Positions 28,393 to 37,163 of a stretch of 64,000 bases of DNA are shown piece after piece. The translations under genes and the position numbers were made by a program. The notes under the pieces were generated by a model, which worked only from the letters and a program-made list of their open reading frames with translations, was not told the DNA's origin and did not search any database. Location of the stretch: contig NZ_VRKN01000001.1 in assembly GCF_008080435.1 (NCBI RefSeq), positions 310,001 through 374,000 of the forward strand, read 5' to 3'. This DNA comes from Enterobacter asburiae (GTDB taxonomy: Bacteria; Pseudomonadota; Gammaproteobacteria; Enterobacterales; Enterobacteriaceae). Numbering within the stretch: position 1 is the first letter of the stretch; every line of letters begins with the position of its first letter.

Positions 28393-31300
28393 TCACTGGT
28401 GACAGTTTGCACGCAATTTTTTCGGGACACGCCCCTTCAACCAGCCTTTAGAATGAGAAACAGCAATGGCTTCTTGGGAACCATATTTTACACCAAAATA
28501 TTTCTCGAATTGTGAGACTGAGCCTTTATGTGGGAAAGTAGCTTCATGCGCAGAAGTTTTTACTAATTGCATTGTTGTCCTTCCTGTGGCTGGGTCAAAA
28601 TCATCGACATGATGCCATGTATATCCGGTTGCTTCGCTTTTAGAAATACCGGCTGCTTTGAAAGCCTCGGTGAAATCTCTATCTCGAGTTCCTTGCATTG
28701 TAATAGATACAATATTCTGTTTCGTTCCATTAATTGGGAAAAGATCTGGGCTTCCTGTAAAGTCGACTCCCTTTAATGCCAACCCCCACGGATCCACCCA
28801 CCCCAGCGCATTCGGCGCATACTGGTAGAGGTTTATCCCCCCCGCCAGCCCTATCGGGTCCTGCTGCGTAAACCGCCCGCAGTCCGGGTCATAATACCGG
28901 AACAGATTGTAGTGCAGCCCTGTCTCACGGTCCAGGTATTGCCCCTGCATGCGCAGGTTCTGAGAATATCCTGATACCTGCGTCTCGCTTTCCCGCAGCA
29001 GCTTGCCCCATGCGCTGTTCACCCCTTCCCAGCGCACCTGCCCTTCGACATCCGTCATTCGCTCCGGCGTGCCGTTGGGCTGACAGTGGAACCAGAAGAT
29101 CTCAGGCGCTTCCACGCCGTCAATACGCGCCAGCGGGTCGTAGCTGTCCTGATCGCTGTAGACGTAGGTCAACGGCACATCCCCGTGCACCTCCTGCAGC
29201 AGACGGAACCCTTCCCAGATAAACCGGGTGGTGACTGCCCTGCCCGTTGGCTGTCCGCTCAGCATCTGGCGGCGCGTTTTGCTGATGCGTCGTCCGAGCG
29301 GATCGTAGCGGAAGCTGACCTGCGTCTGCGGTTTGTTGCGGTCCCGCGGCTGGCTGATGACCTCCGTCAGGCGATGTTCACCGTCGTAGCGGTAGTGCCA
29401 GCGCGTCTGGCCGTTATCTTTCTCCACGGTGCGGCCGTGGATGTCATAACGCCAGCGAATGCCGTTCAACTGCATCAGGCGGTTGTGCGTGACCTTCTCA
29501 GCAGATCCTTCGAGCGGGTTACCGGCAACATCCCAGCGCCACTGCTCCTGTCCGGGCAGCGTGCCGTCCTGAACGAGCAGACGCCCGGCGCTGTCGTACT
29601 GCCAGCGGTACCAGCTGAACGGGTTATCGTCCTGCTCTTCCCGCACCAGGTTATTGCGGTAGTCGTAATCCCATCGGCGAGACCAGCGGCGCGGCGACGG
29701 GCGCTGGGCATTGCCGGTAAAGACGTCACGGCGATGCAGTCGCCCAAGACGATCGTATTCGCTGCGGGTGGTCAGCAGCCCCTGGGTGCGGCTGGTCTCG
29801 CGGTGGAGTTCATCGCGGGTAAAATCGGAGACCGACAGCTTATCAAGAGCAATGCTGAGCAGATGCCCGCTGCCGTAGTAGAACTGCTTTAACTCGCGGC
29901 CATCGGGCAGCGTGATGGAGGTGCAGTTACCCAGCGCGTCATACTCCCACGCCAGCTCGCCGTGCTCGCCCGCCTCGCGCGTGACGCGACCAAGCGCGTC
30001 ATAGTCAAAGGCGAGCTCCTGCTCTGCCTCGGTGGTCCAGGCATCGGCTGAAAGCGCAGGATGCAGCCCTATCCGGCTTAAAAGCCCGGACGGAGTGTAG
30101 TGGTAGCGGGTCTGCCCTTCCGGCGTGGTGCGGGCGACCAGCTGGCCGCTCGCGCTCCAGGCGAAGGCGTGGGTGATGGCCTCCGGATGACCGGCGGCGA
30201 ACGTGCGGGCTATCGTGCGCCCGCAGGCGTCGTAGCGATACTGCGAGGTTACGCCATCGAGCCCCACCTCTTCCAGCAGCAGCGAGTCCGCGCCCCAGCG
30301 GAACTGATACGCTTCGCCGTTTTCGTTTTCCAGGGCAATCAGACGCCCGCGGCTGTCCCAGCGGCGGCGCACCTCTTCGCCCTGGGTATTGCGGGTGGCA
30401 GTTAAGCGCCCTGCCTCATCGTATCTGAACTCACTTTCTTTACCGTCAGCGCCCGCATGCTTCACCGGCAGGCCACGTTCGTTCCATTTGAGCGATTCCG
30501 TCCAGCCTTCCGGGCGATCGAGCTGTACCGGACGCCCTGCAGCGTCGTAGCGATAGCGCGTCTCTTCACCGTCGGCGCTCATCTCGGCCACCAGCCAGCC
30601 CAGCGGATGATAGCGGTAGCGGGTAATACGCCCGGAACAGTCCGTCGCGCGAATAATCTGCCCGGCCTCGTTGTACTCCTGGTAGCGGCTGTTTCCGGCG
30701 GCATCGACCTCTTCAACGACCTGGCCGAACGCGTCCCGGCGCAGTTGCGTAGTCTGCCCTATCGGATCCACCACGCGCTTCAGCCCGTGATGTTCGTCGT
30801 ACCAGAACCGGGTGGCGCTGCCGTCGGCTTCGATAATGGCCGCAGGAAGCGCGCGGTGCTCCAGCCAGGTGGTAGTGCGGGTATTGCCGTCGGCATCGAT
30901 CTCCTGAACCCGGTTGCCCATTTCGTCGTAGACGAAGGTAACGGCGTTGCCGAGCGGATCGATGCGACGCGTCAGAAGTTCGTTGTCATCCCACTCGTAG
31001 CGCCAGTTTTCACCGCGCTCGTCAACGTAGCGGACAATCAGATTTTGCGCGTTCCAGTAGTGGCGACGCGTCTGACCGTCGTAGTGCTCGACGGTCGTCA
31101 TCCCGGCGGCTAAATCGTAGCTAAAGCGGCAGCCATCGCCGGTGCTGGTGCGGTTTTCCACCACGCGCCAGTGGTCGAGTTTTTTCCAGCGGTATTCGCT
31201 CTCCAGACCACCCGGCATCCGGTGCCAGACCATCAACCCGTGCTCGTTATAGCGGTATTCACGCGTCACCACGCCGGAGGCATCCGTCGCGCTCGCCAGT

Positions 31301-32763
31301 TGGCCGCGCACATCGTAGCCCCACTGCATCAGCGGCCATGTCTGGTTGCCGTCGAAATGGCTGGCAGCGGTAACGCGCTGTGGGAATCGTGCGTCCTCAT
31401 AACTCAGGGTGACGTCTATCGCCCGCGGCTCGTCGTGAAGACCGACCAGCCTGTCCTGCTCGTCCCACTCCGTCAGCAGTGCGTTGCCGTATTCGTCGCT
31501 GAGGGAGGCCAGACGCAGGATGGATGGATTCGCCCGGGTCGGTTTATACAGACGCCATACTGCGCCGTCATCGTCAGCAATCGCCACGTCGCCGTTCTCA
31601 TTGCGGCGGATAATGATGCCTTCGCTGATGCTGTAAAACGCGCGGTCGACAGGCGGCAGCTCGAAGCTTAGCTCACGCCCGGTTTCGTCGAACCAGGTGG
31701 CATTGTTTTCTTCCAGCGTCAGATAGCTGTCAAAGGTGGTTGCCCAGCCAAAACCAAAAAGTCCTTCGCGGGTGGTCAGGCTGTTGTAGCTGCGCTGCCA
31801 GCGAAGCGGGAAGCGCCCCGGCAGCGAGAAATCGAGTTCGTCGTCGTCATTCAGCACCTTCACACCGGTGGCGGCGTGAACCGGGTGCGAGGAGCCAAAC
31901 ACGGCATTCACTGCCATATCGGCCAGCATCCCGCCGCCAGCCGCCGCCAGCGCACAGGGCATGTTTTTCAGGATCTTGCCCGGACGCCCGCGCAGCAGGG
32001 AGAGCGCAATCATCCCCAGCGCCAGACCCGGTGTTTTACCGCTTTTGATATCGCGGACCGTGAGCGTGTCCCCGCCGATGATCACGTTGGGGGAGACATC
32101 GTCGGAAACGGTGCCTTCGCAGGTGGTGCGATCTTTCGCGCGCACCGCGGGCTGCCCGTTGATGAAGACGCTTTTAGAGCCTTCCGCCAGATACTGCGGC
32201 CCGGAGTGCTTTTCGCACGCCACCTTGTCTTCTTCCAGCGGCGAGGTTCCCGCGGCGGCAGAGGCCACGCTCGGCTGCCACATTTCACTGCCAAACTGTC
32301 CGGCGGCGGAAAGCAGCATGCCCGCGTAATCTGCAAAGCTGCCCGGCGACTGCGGCTCAGGGGACGGTGTATCGGCAGGCGTCAACGTTCCTGCCGCACG
32401 TGCGGCGGGGATGGCGTTGGTCAGAACGTTATTCGAACCGGTGGTGATTTTACCCGCAGGCGACGGCGGGAAAAGTGCATTGCCTAATCCTTCCGCGGCG
32501 TTGCTGATATCGTCAGTGATCCCCGCCACGTTCGCCAGCACGCCACCGATAATCCCGCTTAACAGACAGCTGGATCCAACCGCCGCCACTCCCGCTGCGG
32601 CGGCTCCGGCACCGAGCAGTGGCGCGGCTGCCGTAGCCGCCAGCCCTACCGCCGCACCGATCACCGCATAGGCGGCACCTTCCGCCACAATGCTGGTGAT
32701 GTCAGCAAAAATGCTGGAGTGAATAATCTCGTCGCCCTTACGGGCCGCGTTGTTATCGCTCAT
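28393..32763 (-). CDS. Rhs effector with PAAR-like N-terminus and WHH-type nuclease C-terminus
   Basis: T6SS cargo of 1456 residues. A pre-PAAR motif (AARKGDEIIHSS) is followed by two hydrophobic segments (about 20-85) typical of Rhs proteins needing an EagR chaperone. A PAAR-like region (about 185-245, CEKHSGPQYLAEGSKSVFING) leads to the YD-repeat shell (about 310-1300). The core ends with the DPIGLAGG ... DPWGLA pair, where Rhs proteins self-cleave. The last 127 residues are the variable toxin: WHH at 1383-1385 in GYTWHHVDDFDP, then TMQLVKTSAHEATFPHKGS, the HNH/endonuclease VII WHH family, predicted to cut DNA. The tip DNA is AT-rich while the core is GC-rich. Confidence 0.93.
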   Translation of the reverse strand: MSDNNAARKGDEIIHSSIFADITSIVAEGAAYAVIGAAVGLAATAAAPLLGAGAAAAGVAAVGSSCLLSGIIGGVLANVAGITDDISNAAEGLGNALFPPSPAGKITTGSNNVLTNAIPAARAAGTLTPADTPSPEPQSPGSFADYAGMLLSAAGQFGSEMWQPSVASAAAGTSPLEEDKVACEKHSGPQYLAEGSKSVFINGQPAVRAKDRTTCEGTVSDDVSPNVIIGGDTLTVRDIKSGKTPGLALGMIALSLLRGRPGKILKNMPCALAAAGGGMLADMAVNAVFGSSHPVHAATGVKVLNDDDELDFSLPGRFPLRWQRSYNSLTTREGLFGFGWATTFDSYLTLEENNATWFDETGRELSFELPPVDRAFYSISEGIIIRRNENGDVAIADDDGAVWRLYKPTRANPSILRLASLSDEYGNALLTEWDEQDRLVGLHDEPRAIDVTLSYEDARFPQRVTAASHFDGNQTWPLMQWGYDVRGQLASATDASGVVTREYRYNEHGLMVWHRMPGGLESEYRWKKLDHWRVVENRTSTGDGCRFSYDLAAGMTTVEHYDGQTRRHYWNAQNLIVRYVDERGENWRYEWDDNELLTRRIDPLGNAVTFVYDEMGNRVQEIDADGNTRTTTWLEHRALPAAIIEADGSATRFWYDEHHGLKRVVDPIGQTTQLRRDAFGQVVEEVDAAGNSRYQEYNEAGQIIRATDCSGRITRYRYHPLGWLVAEMSADGEETRYRYDAAGRPVQLDRPEGWTESLKWNERGLPVKHAGADGKESEFRYDEAGRLTATRNTQGEEVRRRWDSRGRLIALENENGEAYQFRWGADSLLLEEVGLDGVTSQYRYDACGRTIARTFAAGHPEAITHAFAWSASGQLVARTTPEGQTRYHYTPSGLLSRIGLHPALSADAWTTEAEQELAFDYDALGRVTREAGEHGELAWEYDALGNCTSITLPDGRELKQFYYGSGHLLSIALDKLSVSDFTRDELHRETSRTQGLLTTRSEYDRLGRLHRRDVFTGNAQRPSPRRWSRRWDYDYRNNLVREEQDDNPFSWYRWQYDSAGRLLVQDGTLPGQEQWRWDVAGNPLEGSAEKVTHNRLMQLNGIRWRYDIHGRTVEKDNGQTRWHYRYDGEHRLTEVISQPRDRNKPQTQVSFRYDPLGRRISKTRRQMLSGQPTGRAVTTRFIWEGFRLLQEVHGDVPLTYVYSDQDSYDPLARIDGVEAPEIFWFHCQPNGTPERMTDVEGQVRWEGVNSAWGKLLRESETQVSGYSQNLRMQGQYLDRETGLHYNLFRYYDPDCGRFTQQDPIGLAGGINLYQYAPNALGWVDPWGLALKGVDFTGSPDLFPINGTKQNIVSITMQGTRDRDFTEAFKAAGISKSEATGYTWHHVDDFDPATGRTTMQLVKTSAHEATFPHKGSVSQFEKYFGVKYGSQEAIAVSHSKGWLKGRVPKKLRANCHQ

Positions 32764-32766
32764 GCC

Positions 32767-33207
32767 TTACACATTCCGGTTGTCGTTTAGCGTCAGACTC
32801 TGCTTAAGCGCGCTCCAGCGCACCTCGTCCTCTTCGGTGAATGCTCTGAGTGCCGAGAGGGTAAAAATCATCAATACCGGTTTGCCCGGCGTCTCAACGG
32901 CCAGCTGTTTTTGCCACAAGCGCTGTCCATTACGGTCAAAGGTGGTCTCAACTTCCAGCCCGTTAATTTTTCCGTCAGGCCCGGCTTTTACGTTCCGGAA
33001 TTCACTCTGGGCAATTTCACCCATCTGAGGGCGCAGCACATCCCACTGGCGGTGGAACTCTTGTTCGTAGTCGCTGCCATCCGGGATAACGCCGCGACTG
33101 ACCACCACGGACAGCCCGCTTTCGTCATCGCGAATAATGTTCATGCTGTTATCCTGCCAGGCAGCAGGAAAAAGGGAAAACGAACCTTCCTGGAGGGTGT
33201 ATTTCAT
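32767..33207 (-). CDS. DcrB/DUF1795-family chaperone (EagR type) for Rhs
   Basis: Cytoplasmic protein of 146 residues from the ATG at 33207 (MKYTLQEGSFSLFPAAWQDNS), which is the usual DUF1795 N-terminus; the frame extends 12 codons upstream without a family match. DcrB-like EagR proteins bind the hydrophobic N-terminal segments of T6SS Rhs/PAAR effectors and are required to load them on VgrG. It is immediately upstream of rhs, with a 3-bp gap, fitting that role. Confidence 0.9.
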   Translation of the reverse strand: MKYTLQEGSFSLFPAAWQDNSMNIIRDDESGLSVVVSRGVIPDGSDYEQEFHRQWDVLRPQMGEIAQSEFRNVKAGPDGKINGLEVETTFDRNGQRLWQKQLAVETPGKPVLMIFTLSALRAFTEEDEVRWSALKQSLTLNDNRNV

Positions 33208-33244
33208 AAGTGAACTCGGGATGATTAATATTGAGAGAAACAAG

Positions 33245-33266
33245 AAGGCCTATCCATGTAGGCCTT
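33245..33266 (-). terminator. Hairpin between the vgrG-immunity module and the EagR-rhs module
   Basis: AAGGCCTA-CATGGA-TAGGCCTT, a perfect 8-bp stem, followed on the minus strand by CTTGTTTCTC. It lies 14 bp beyond the stop (33280) of the frame-corrected upstream gene. It may terminate or attenuate transcription into rhs. Confidence 0.5.
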
Positions 33267-33279
33267 TTGGCTGGCTTTT

Positions 33280-33802
33280 TTATTTAAGCCACTGACCTGA
33301 CTGTTCGACTAAAACATGGTTACCTTTGCTGACAACTAATTTCACGGGTGCATAATATTGATTAGTTGACCGTTGCAAAATGCATCGGATTGAATCTGGC
33401 AGCCCATTGCTGAATATCAGCATGAATAACCTGGCTATTATCAGATGACTGGTAATGGATAACGTCAGACTCCGGAACTACCCAGGCTGCAAAGATTTTG
33501 CCGTCAGGATTGATAACCAGTGCGGATGCGTTATCCTGGTAGAGATCCTTTAGCCAGCCTTCAACAAACAATCCGCCACCTATGGTGGTATGCGGTTCAC
33601 CAAAGACATCAAAGTTATCAATAAAGGTCTGGTAATGATTTCCCAGCGTCTTCCTGAGATTGTCTGTCACTTCGCTGTCGTTAACGATGCGACTGACCGT
33701 ATCGAGGTTATTGTATTGCGATAATTCAAGCGCCGACGACGTTTCAACAACGCCTGTCAATAAAGCCGTGAACAATACGACTGCCAAATATTTCTTGGTC
33801 AT
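33280..33802 (-). pseudogene. Exported putative immunity protein, probably frameshifted near its 3' end
   Basis: The open frame runs 33802-33362 (146 residues) with a signal peptide (KKYLAVVLFTALLTGVVETSSA), so the product would be periplasmic. I do not recognise the family. It follows a VgrG with a cell-wall hydrolase domain and another exported protein, so immunity to that enzyme is likely. The frame ends PMHFATVN. Removing one T from the TTTT at 33377-33380 continues it 30-odd codons as LQRSTNQYYAPVKLVVSKG and on to a stop at 33280, directly before a terminator hairpin. The tail is protein-like, which suggests a one-base insertion (real or a sequencing error). Confidence 0.65.
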
Positions 33803-33805
33803 AAA

Positions 33806-34381
33806 TCACTCTGAAGAACCATTTTCGTAATTCATTGTTATTTTCACAACCTTACTGTCTTTAACCTCAAAAGAGAGCAATTTCTTACCCAATTCATAGG
33901 AAACCCACTGCTCCCCGGAATCATTTTCAACCTGGCCACTACCATAAGCGTTATTAAGTTCATTTATTGTTGAACCAATATGGATCCCGCGGGCTGTTTT
34001 GCCATCCGCAGCAGTTAGCGTAATCTGCGACACAATATAATCATCAACACTTCTCTCGGCTTTATCCCACCAAAGATTGGAACTGAATATTTCTAAACCA
34101 GCCTTTTGATGCTGGAAGAATTTATAATTTGTTCCGTCAAAAGGAACTTCCCCGACAAAATGGCCGTCAATTGGCAACTCAACTTTACGTGCCACGTCAT
34201 TAGTCCATCTGTCGCCCAATGCGACAGACTGTTTGTTTATTTGTACAGAAAAATCGGGATTTGCTAAAAGATTATGTGATGAATTTTCAACTTCTTTATT
34301 GATTTGAGCAGTCGCGGCATAACTGTTCAAGCTGCAGAGCACCAGAACCGAACATAAAACACTCAGAATTTTCTTACTCAT
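33806..34381 (-). CDS. Exported putative immunity protein for the VgrG glucosaminidase
   Basis: Protein of 191 residues with a signal peptide (KKILSVLCSVLVLCSLNSYAATA) and a mature domain of alternating beta strands ending TMNYENGSSE; family not recognised. An upstream in-frame ATG at 34393 overlaps the vgrG stop and could also be used. It sits directly after vgrG, whose C-terminus is a peptidoglycan hydrolase, so a periplasmic inhibitor is the natural reading. AT-rich compared with the secretion genes. Whether this protein, the next one, or both confer immunity cannot be decided from sequence. Confidence 0.7.
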   Translation of the reverse strand: MSKKILSVLCSVLVLCSLNSYAATAQINKEVENSSHNLLANPDFSVQINKQSVALGDRWTNDVARKVELPIDGHFVGEVPFDGTNYKFFQHQKAGLEIFSSNLWWDKAERSVDDYIVSQITLTAADGKTARGIHIGSTINELNNAYGSGQVENDSGEQWVSYELGKKLLSFEVKDSKVVKITMNYENGSSE

Positions 34382-34392
34382 AAGTTGATCCA

Positions 34393-37098
34393 TTACTTAA
34401 ACTTTGGAATATCATATGATAGGTTTGCCCCAGGGAAATTATCAAACATTTTCTTCATGTTTGATGTTTGGGCTACAGCCCAGTTGACATCAGTTGCATA
34501 CTGATGTGTTCCTGGCGAAGCTGGGTTCCATCGCATCTTATAAAGATTGTTTTGGGCATAATCCGCATTATTAATATATTTTTCGGAAATCCATTTCGCA
34601 CCACCATCTATCGCTTTTTCTGGCGAAGTCCATCCCATTTTATATGCGTAATTGGAACCTGTTTTAACGGCATTGCCATCTAGAGCGCCAATACCGTACA
34701 TGTTATAAACTTTTACACCGTTCACCTCGACACCTTTTGCCAGTTCACTCGCTCCGTTACCTGTTTCGAGAGCGGAATGCGAGGCCAGGTAAACTTCACT
34801 GACATTGTATTTCTTTGCTGCATCAAGATATGTTTTTTCTTGACCTTCAAGTACGCCTTTCCCTTTCAGGAAGGAAGCCATATCACTTTCAGAAACACCT
34901 GATGAAGATGAGAGATCAAGGAACTGATATTTATCAGTTCCAGTATTGTAGTTATCCGGGTTTGCATATTTCTTAATATCATCCTCAGAGGCGTTAACAA
35001 AACCGCGTCGCGTCCACTTTTGAGGTTTAGCCTTTAAATTCTTTTGCTTATCCACCATGTCCTGCAACGAATAATCATATTCACTGGTTTTGTCTGTGCC
35101 AGTCGATGCAGCTGAATTGTTTTGCGCAGGTGCCGCTTTACCTGCGCCTCCGGCAACTCCCGCACCAGCAGATTTTTTAGCCTGATCCGGAGAGAAATAC
35201 ACCTGCACCGCCGCATCAATATCCCCTTTATGCCCCGCCCCCGGTGCCGTTGTGCCCGGCTTGGTTCCCGAGGTATTCAGGTGCAGCTTACCGCCCGTGG
35301 TGATATAACCATCCCCTTCCACGAAGAAGTTAAACTCTTTGCCGATCAGGTTAATCTTGCCGTTAGCATTCAGCTCAATGGCGCTTTCACCAGAGACCAG
35401 CCGCAGCTTCGTCCCGGAAGCGATGACATACTGTTCCACCGCCGCATCCAGCTTGCCTTTCCCCGTCAGGATTTCGGTACCACCTTTCACGGCCTGGGTT
35501 TGGTTCGCTTCCACGCGATGCAGTTCATTTTTCTTCACGTAATGGCTGCGCTCGCCGCCGACGCTGTGCGTTTCATCATTTTTAACGCTGGTGTCCATGT
35601 TCCGCTCGGCCTGGATCCACACCTGCTCTGCGCCCGCCTTGTCCTCAAAGCGCAGGGCGTTGGCGTTGTCGACGGAACCGTCTTTCGTGCGGCTCATAAA
35701 GCCCATCTGCGTCGCCGCAGCAGGCAGCGCCCACGGCGGCATGCTCGCTTCGTTGTACACGCGCCCGGTAATAATCGGACGGTCCGGATCGCCGTTGATA
35801 AAGTCCACCACCACCTCGTCGCCCACGCGCGGGATCTGCACCCCGCCGTAGCCCTGCCCGGCCCAGGCGCTCGACACGCGCACCCAGCACGAGCTGGTGT
35901 CATCGCCCTTCGCCAGGCGGTCCCAGTGGAACTTCACCTTCACCCGGCCATATTTGTCCGTCCAGATACTCTCCCCCTGCGGCCCCACCACTTTCGCGGT
36001 CTGCGGGCCGTAGGTGCGCGGCCACGCGGTGGTCTGTGCCGGACGGTACACCACCGCCGACGGGATCACCGTGAAATCGGTGCGGTGAATGGTCTCCCCC
36101 TCGCCGCTGGCGTAGCGGTTCTCTTCGAGGTGGTAACCCGCTGCCGTCACCAGATACTCCCCGTTGTCGCTGAAGAACGGCGCGTTGGTTAACGTGAAGG
36201 TGTGCCCCGGCGCAATCCCCGCCGCCGTCGCGGTGGCCTGAATCTGCTGATGCTCAACCTGCCAGCGCTCCTGACGAATACGGGCATAGAACTCCCCGTG
36301 CCCTTTATCCACAAAGCGCCCCGGCCAGTCGTATACGTCGATGCTCCCCGGCTTCGGCGACGCCGGGTTCTGCTGGGCCTGGAACAGCCACGCGTTCGGC
36401 TTGCGGAAGTCATAGTCGTCGAGGCTGTAAATCCCCGGCGTCACGCTGTCCTCCAGCGCCCACTGGCTGATGCCCTCCTCATCCGTACTGCCGCCGGACG
36501 GCGTCTGGTGGTAAGGAATGACCTCATAGCCGCTGAACGGCTGATGCTGCGTCGCGGCGTCGGTGAGCACCAGGGTGTGTTTGTCCGCCTCATGGCGGAA
36601 GTGATACGCAATCCCCTCCAGCTCCATCAGGCGGCTGATGAAGTCCAGGCTCGACTCCTGATACTGCACGCAGTAGTCCCACACCCGGTAGCTGCCGGTG
36701 AGTTTATCCTCAACGTTGACCTGATGCTCACCCAGCAGGGTTTTCACAATCTGCGGTACCGTCTGCCCCTGGAAGATACGCAGGTTACGGTCGCGCTTCA
36801 TCGGCCACAGGTCGGGCTCCACCGTCAGCTGGTACACCGCATAGCGGGTGCCCGTCAGCTCAACGGCGCTGACCGCCACGCGGGTAATCTTGCCGTTAAC
36901 ATAGCGGGAGGTCAGCAGGTTCTGCGTCGGGATGGTCACCGTGACCGGCTGGCCCAGCAGCTTGCTGCGGTCAATGCGCGCGTCCGTGCCGAGCACGGTC
37001 AGCGTCAGCGCGAACGACTCGGACATCGCCTCGCGGCCCGTCAGTTTCCAGAACAGAAGCCCCTCCACCGGGAGCTGAACGGTAATTCGGTTGAGCAT
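34393..37098 (-). CDS. vgrG: Evolved VgrG (TssI) with C-terminal glucosaminidase domain
   Basis: T6SS spike protein of 901 residues. The N-terminal gp27/gp5-like VgrG domain (about 1-560) includes the conserved KYGRVKVKFHWDR, SSCWVRVSSAWAGQGYGG and PRVGDEVVVDFINGDPDRPII segments; a beta-helix/DUF2345-like region follows. Residues ~671-901 are an added effector domain: YLASHSALETGNGASELAKG with candidate catalytic Glu778, YNMYGIGALDGN, and a C-terminal NPASPGTHQYATDVNWA, matching LytG/GH73 endo-beta-N-acetylglucosaminidases. It would cut target-cell peptidoglycan. The DNA of this extension is AT-rich, unlike the spike, indicating acquisition by recombination. Confidence 0.93.
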   Translation of the reverse strand: MLNRITVQLPVEGLLFWKLTGREAMSESFALTLTVLGTDARIDRSKLLGQPVTVTIPTQNLLTSRYVNGKITRVAVSAVELTGTRYAVYQLTVEPDLWPMKRDRNLRIFQGQTVPQIVKTLLGEHQVNVEDKLTGSYRVWDYCVQYQESSLDFISRLMELEGIAYHFRHEADKHTLVLTDAATQHQPFSGYEVIPYHQTPSGGSTDEEGISQWALEDSVTPGIYSLDDYDFRKPNAWLFQAQQNPASPKPGSIDVYDWPGRFVDKGHGEFYARIRQERWQVEHQQIQATATAAGIAPGHTFTLTNAPFFSDNGEYLVTAAGYHLEENRYASGEGETIHRTDFTVIPSAVVYRPAQTTAWPRTYGPQTAKVVGPQGESIWTDKYGRVKVKFHWDRLAKGDDTSSCWVRVSSAWAGQGYGGVQIPRVGDEVVVDFINGDPDRPIITGRVYNEASMPPWALPAAATQMGFMSRTKDGSVDNANALRFEDKAGAEQVWIQAERNMDTSVKNDETHSVGGERSHYVKKNELHRVEANQTQAVKGGTEILTGKGKLDAAVEQYVIASGTKLRLVSGESAIELNANGKINLIGKEFNFFVEGDGYITTGGKLHLNTSGTKPGTTAPGAGHKGDIDAAVQVYFSPDQAKKSAGAGVAGGAGKAAPAQNNSAASTGTDKTSEYDYSLQDMVDKQKNLKAKPQKWTRRGFVNASEDDIKKYANPDNYNTGTDKYQFLDLSSSSGVSESDMASFLKGKGVLEGQEKTYLDAAKKYNVSEVYLASHSALETGNGASELAKGVEVNGVKVYNMYGIGALDGNAVKTGSNYAYKMGWTSPEKAIDGGAKWISEKYINNADYAQNNLYKMRWNPASPGTHQYATDVNWAVAQTSNMKKMFDNFPGANLSYDIPKFK

Positions 37099-37163
37099 AA
37101 TCTTTATTCCATCTAGCTTATGCGATTCAGAAAAGAGGTTCGCATCTGTGACTGAGCGTAATT

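Noticed and set aside
35122..37116. Long open frames on the plus strand opposite vgrG (356 and 304 codons)
   Set aside because: They are antisense to a well-conserved vgrG, are rich in Arg/His/Pro as expected from GC-rich shadow frames, and have no convincing start site.
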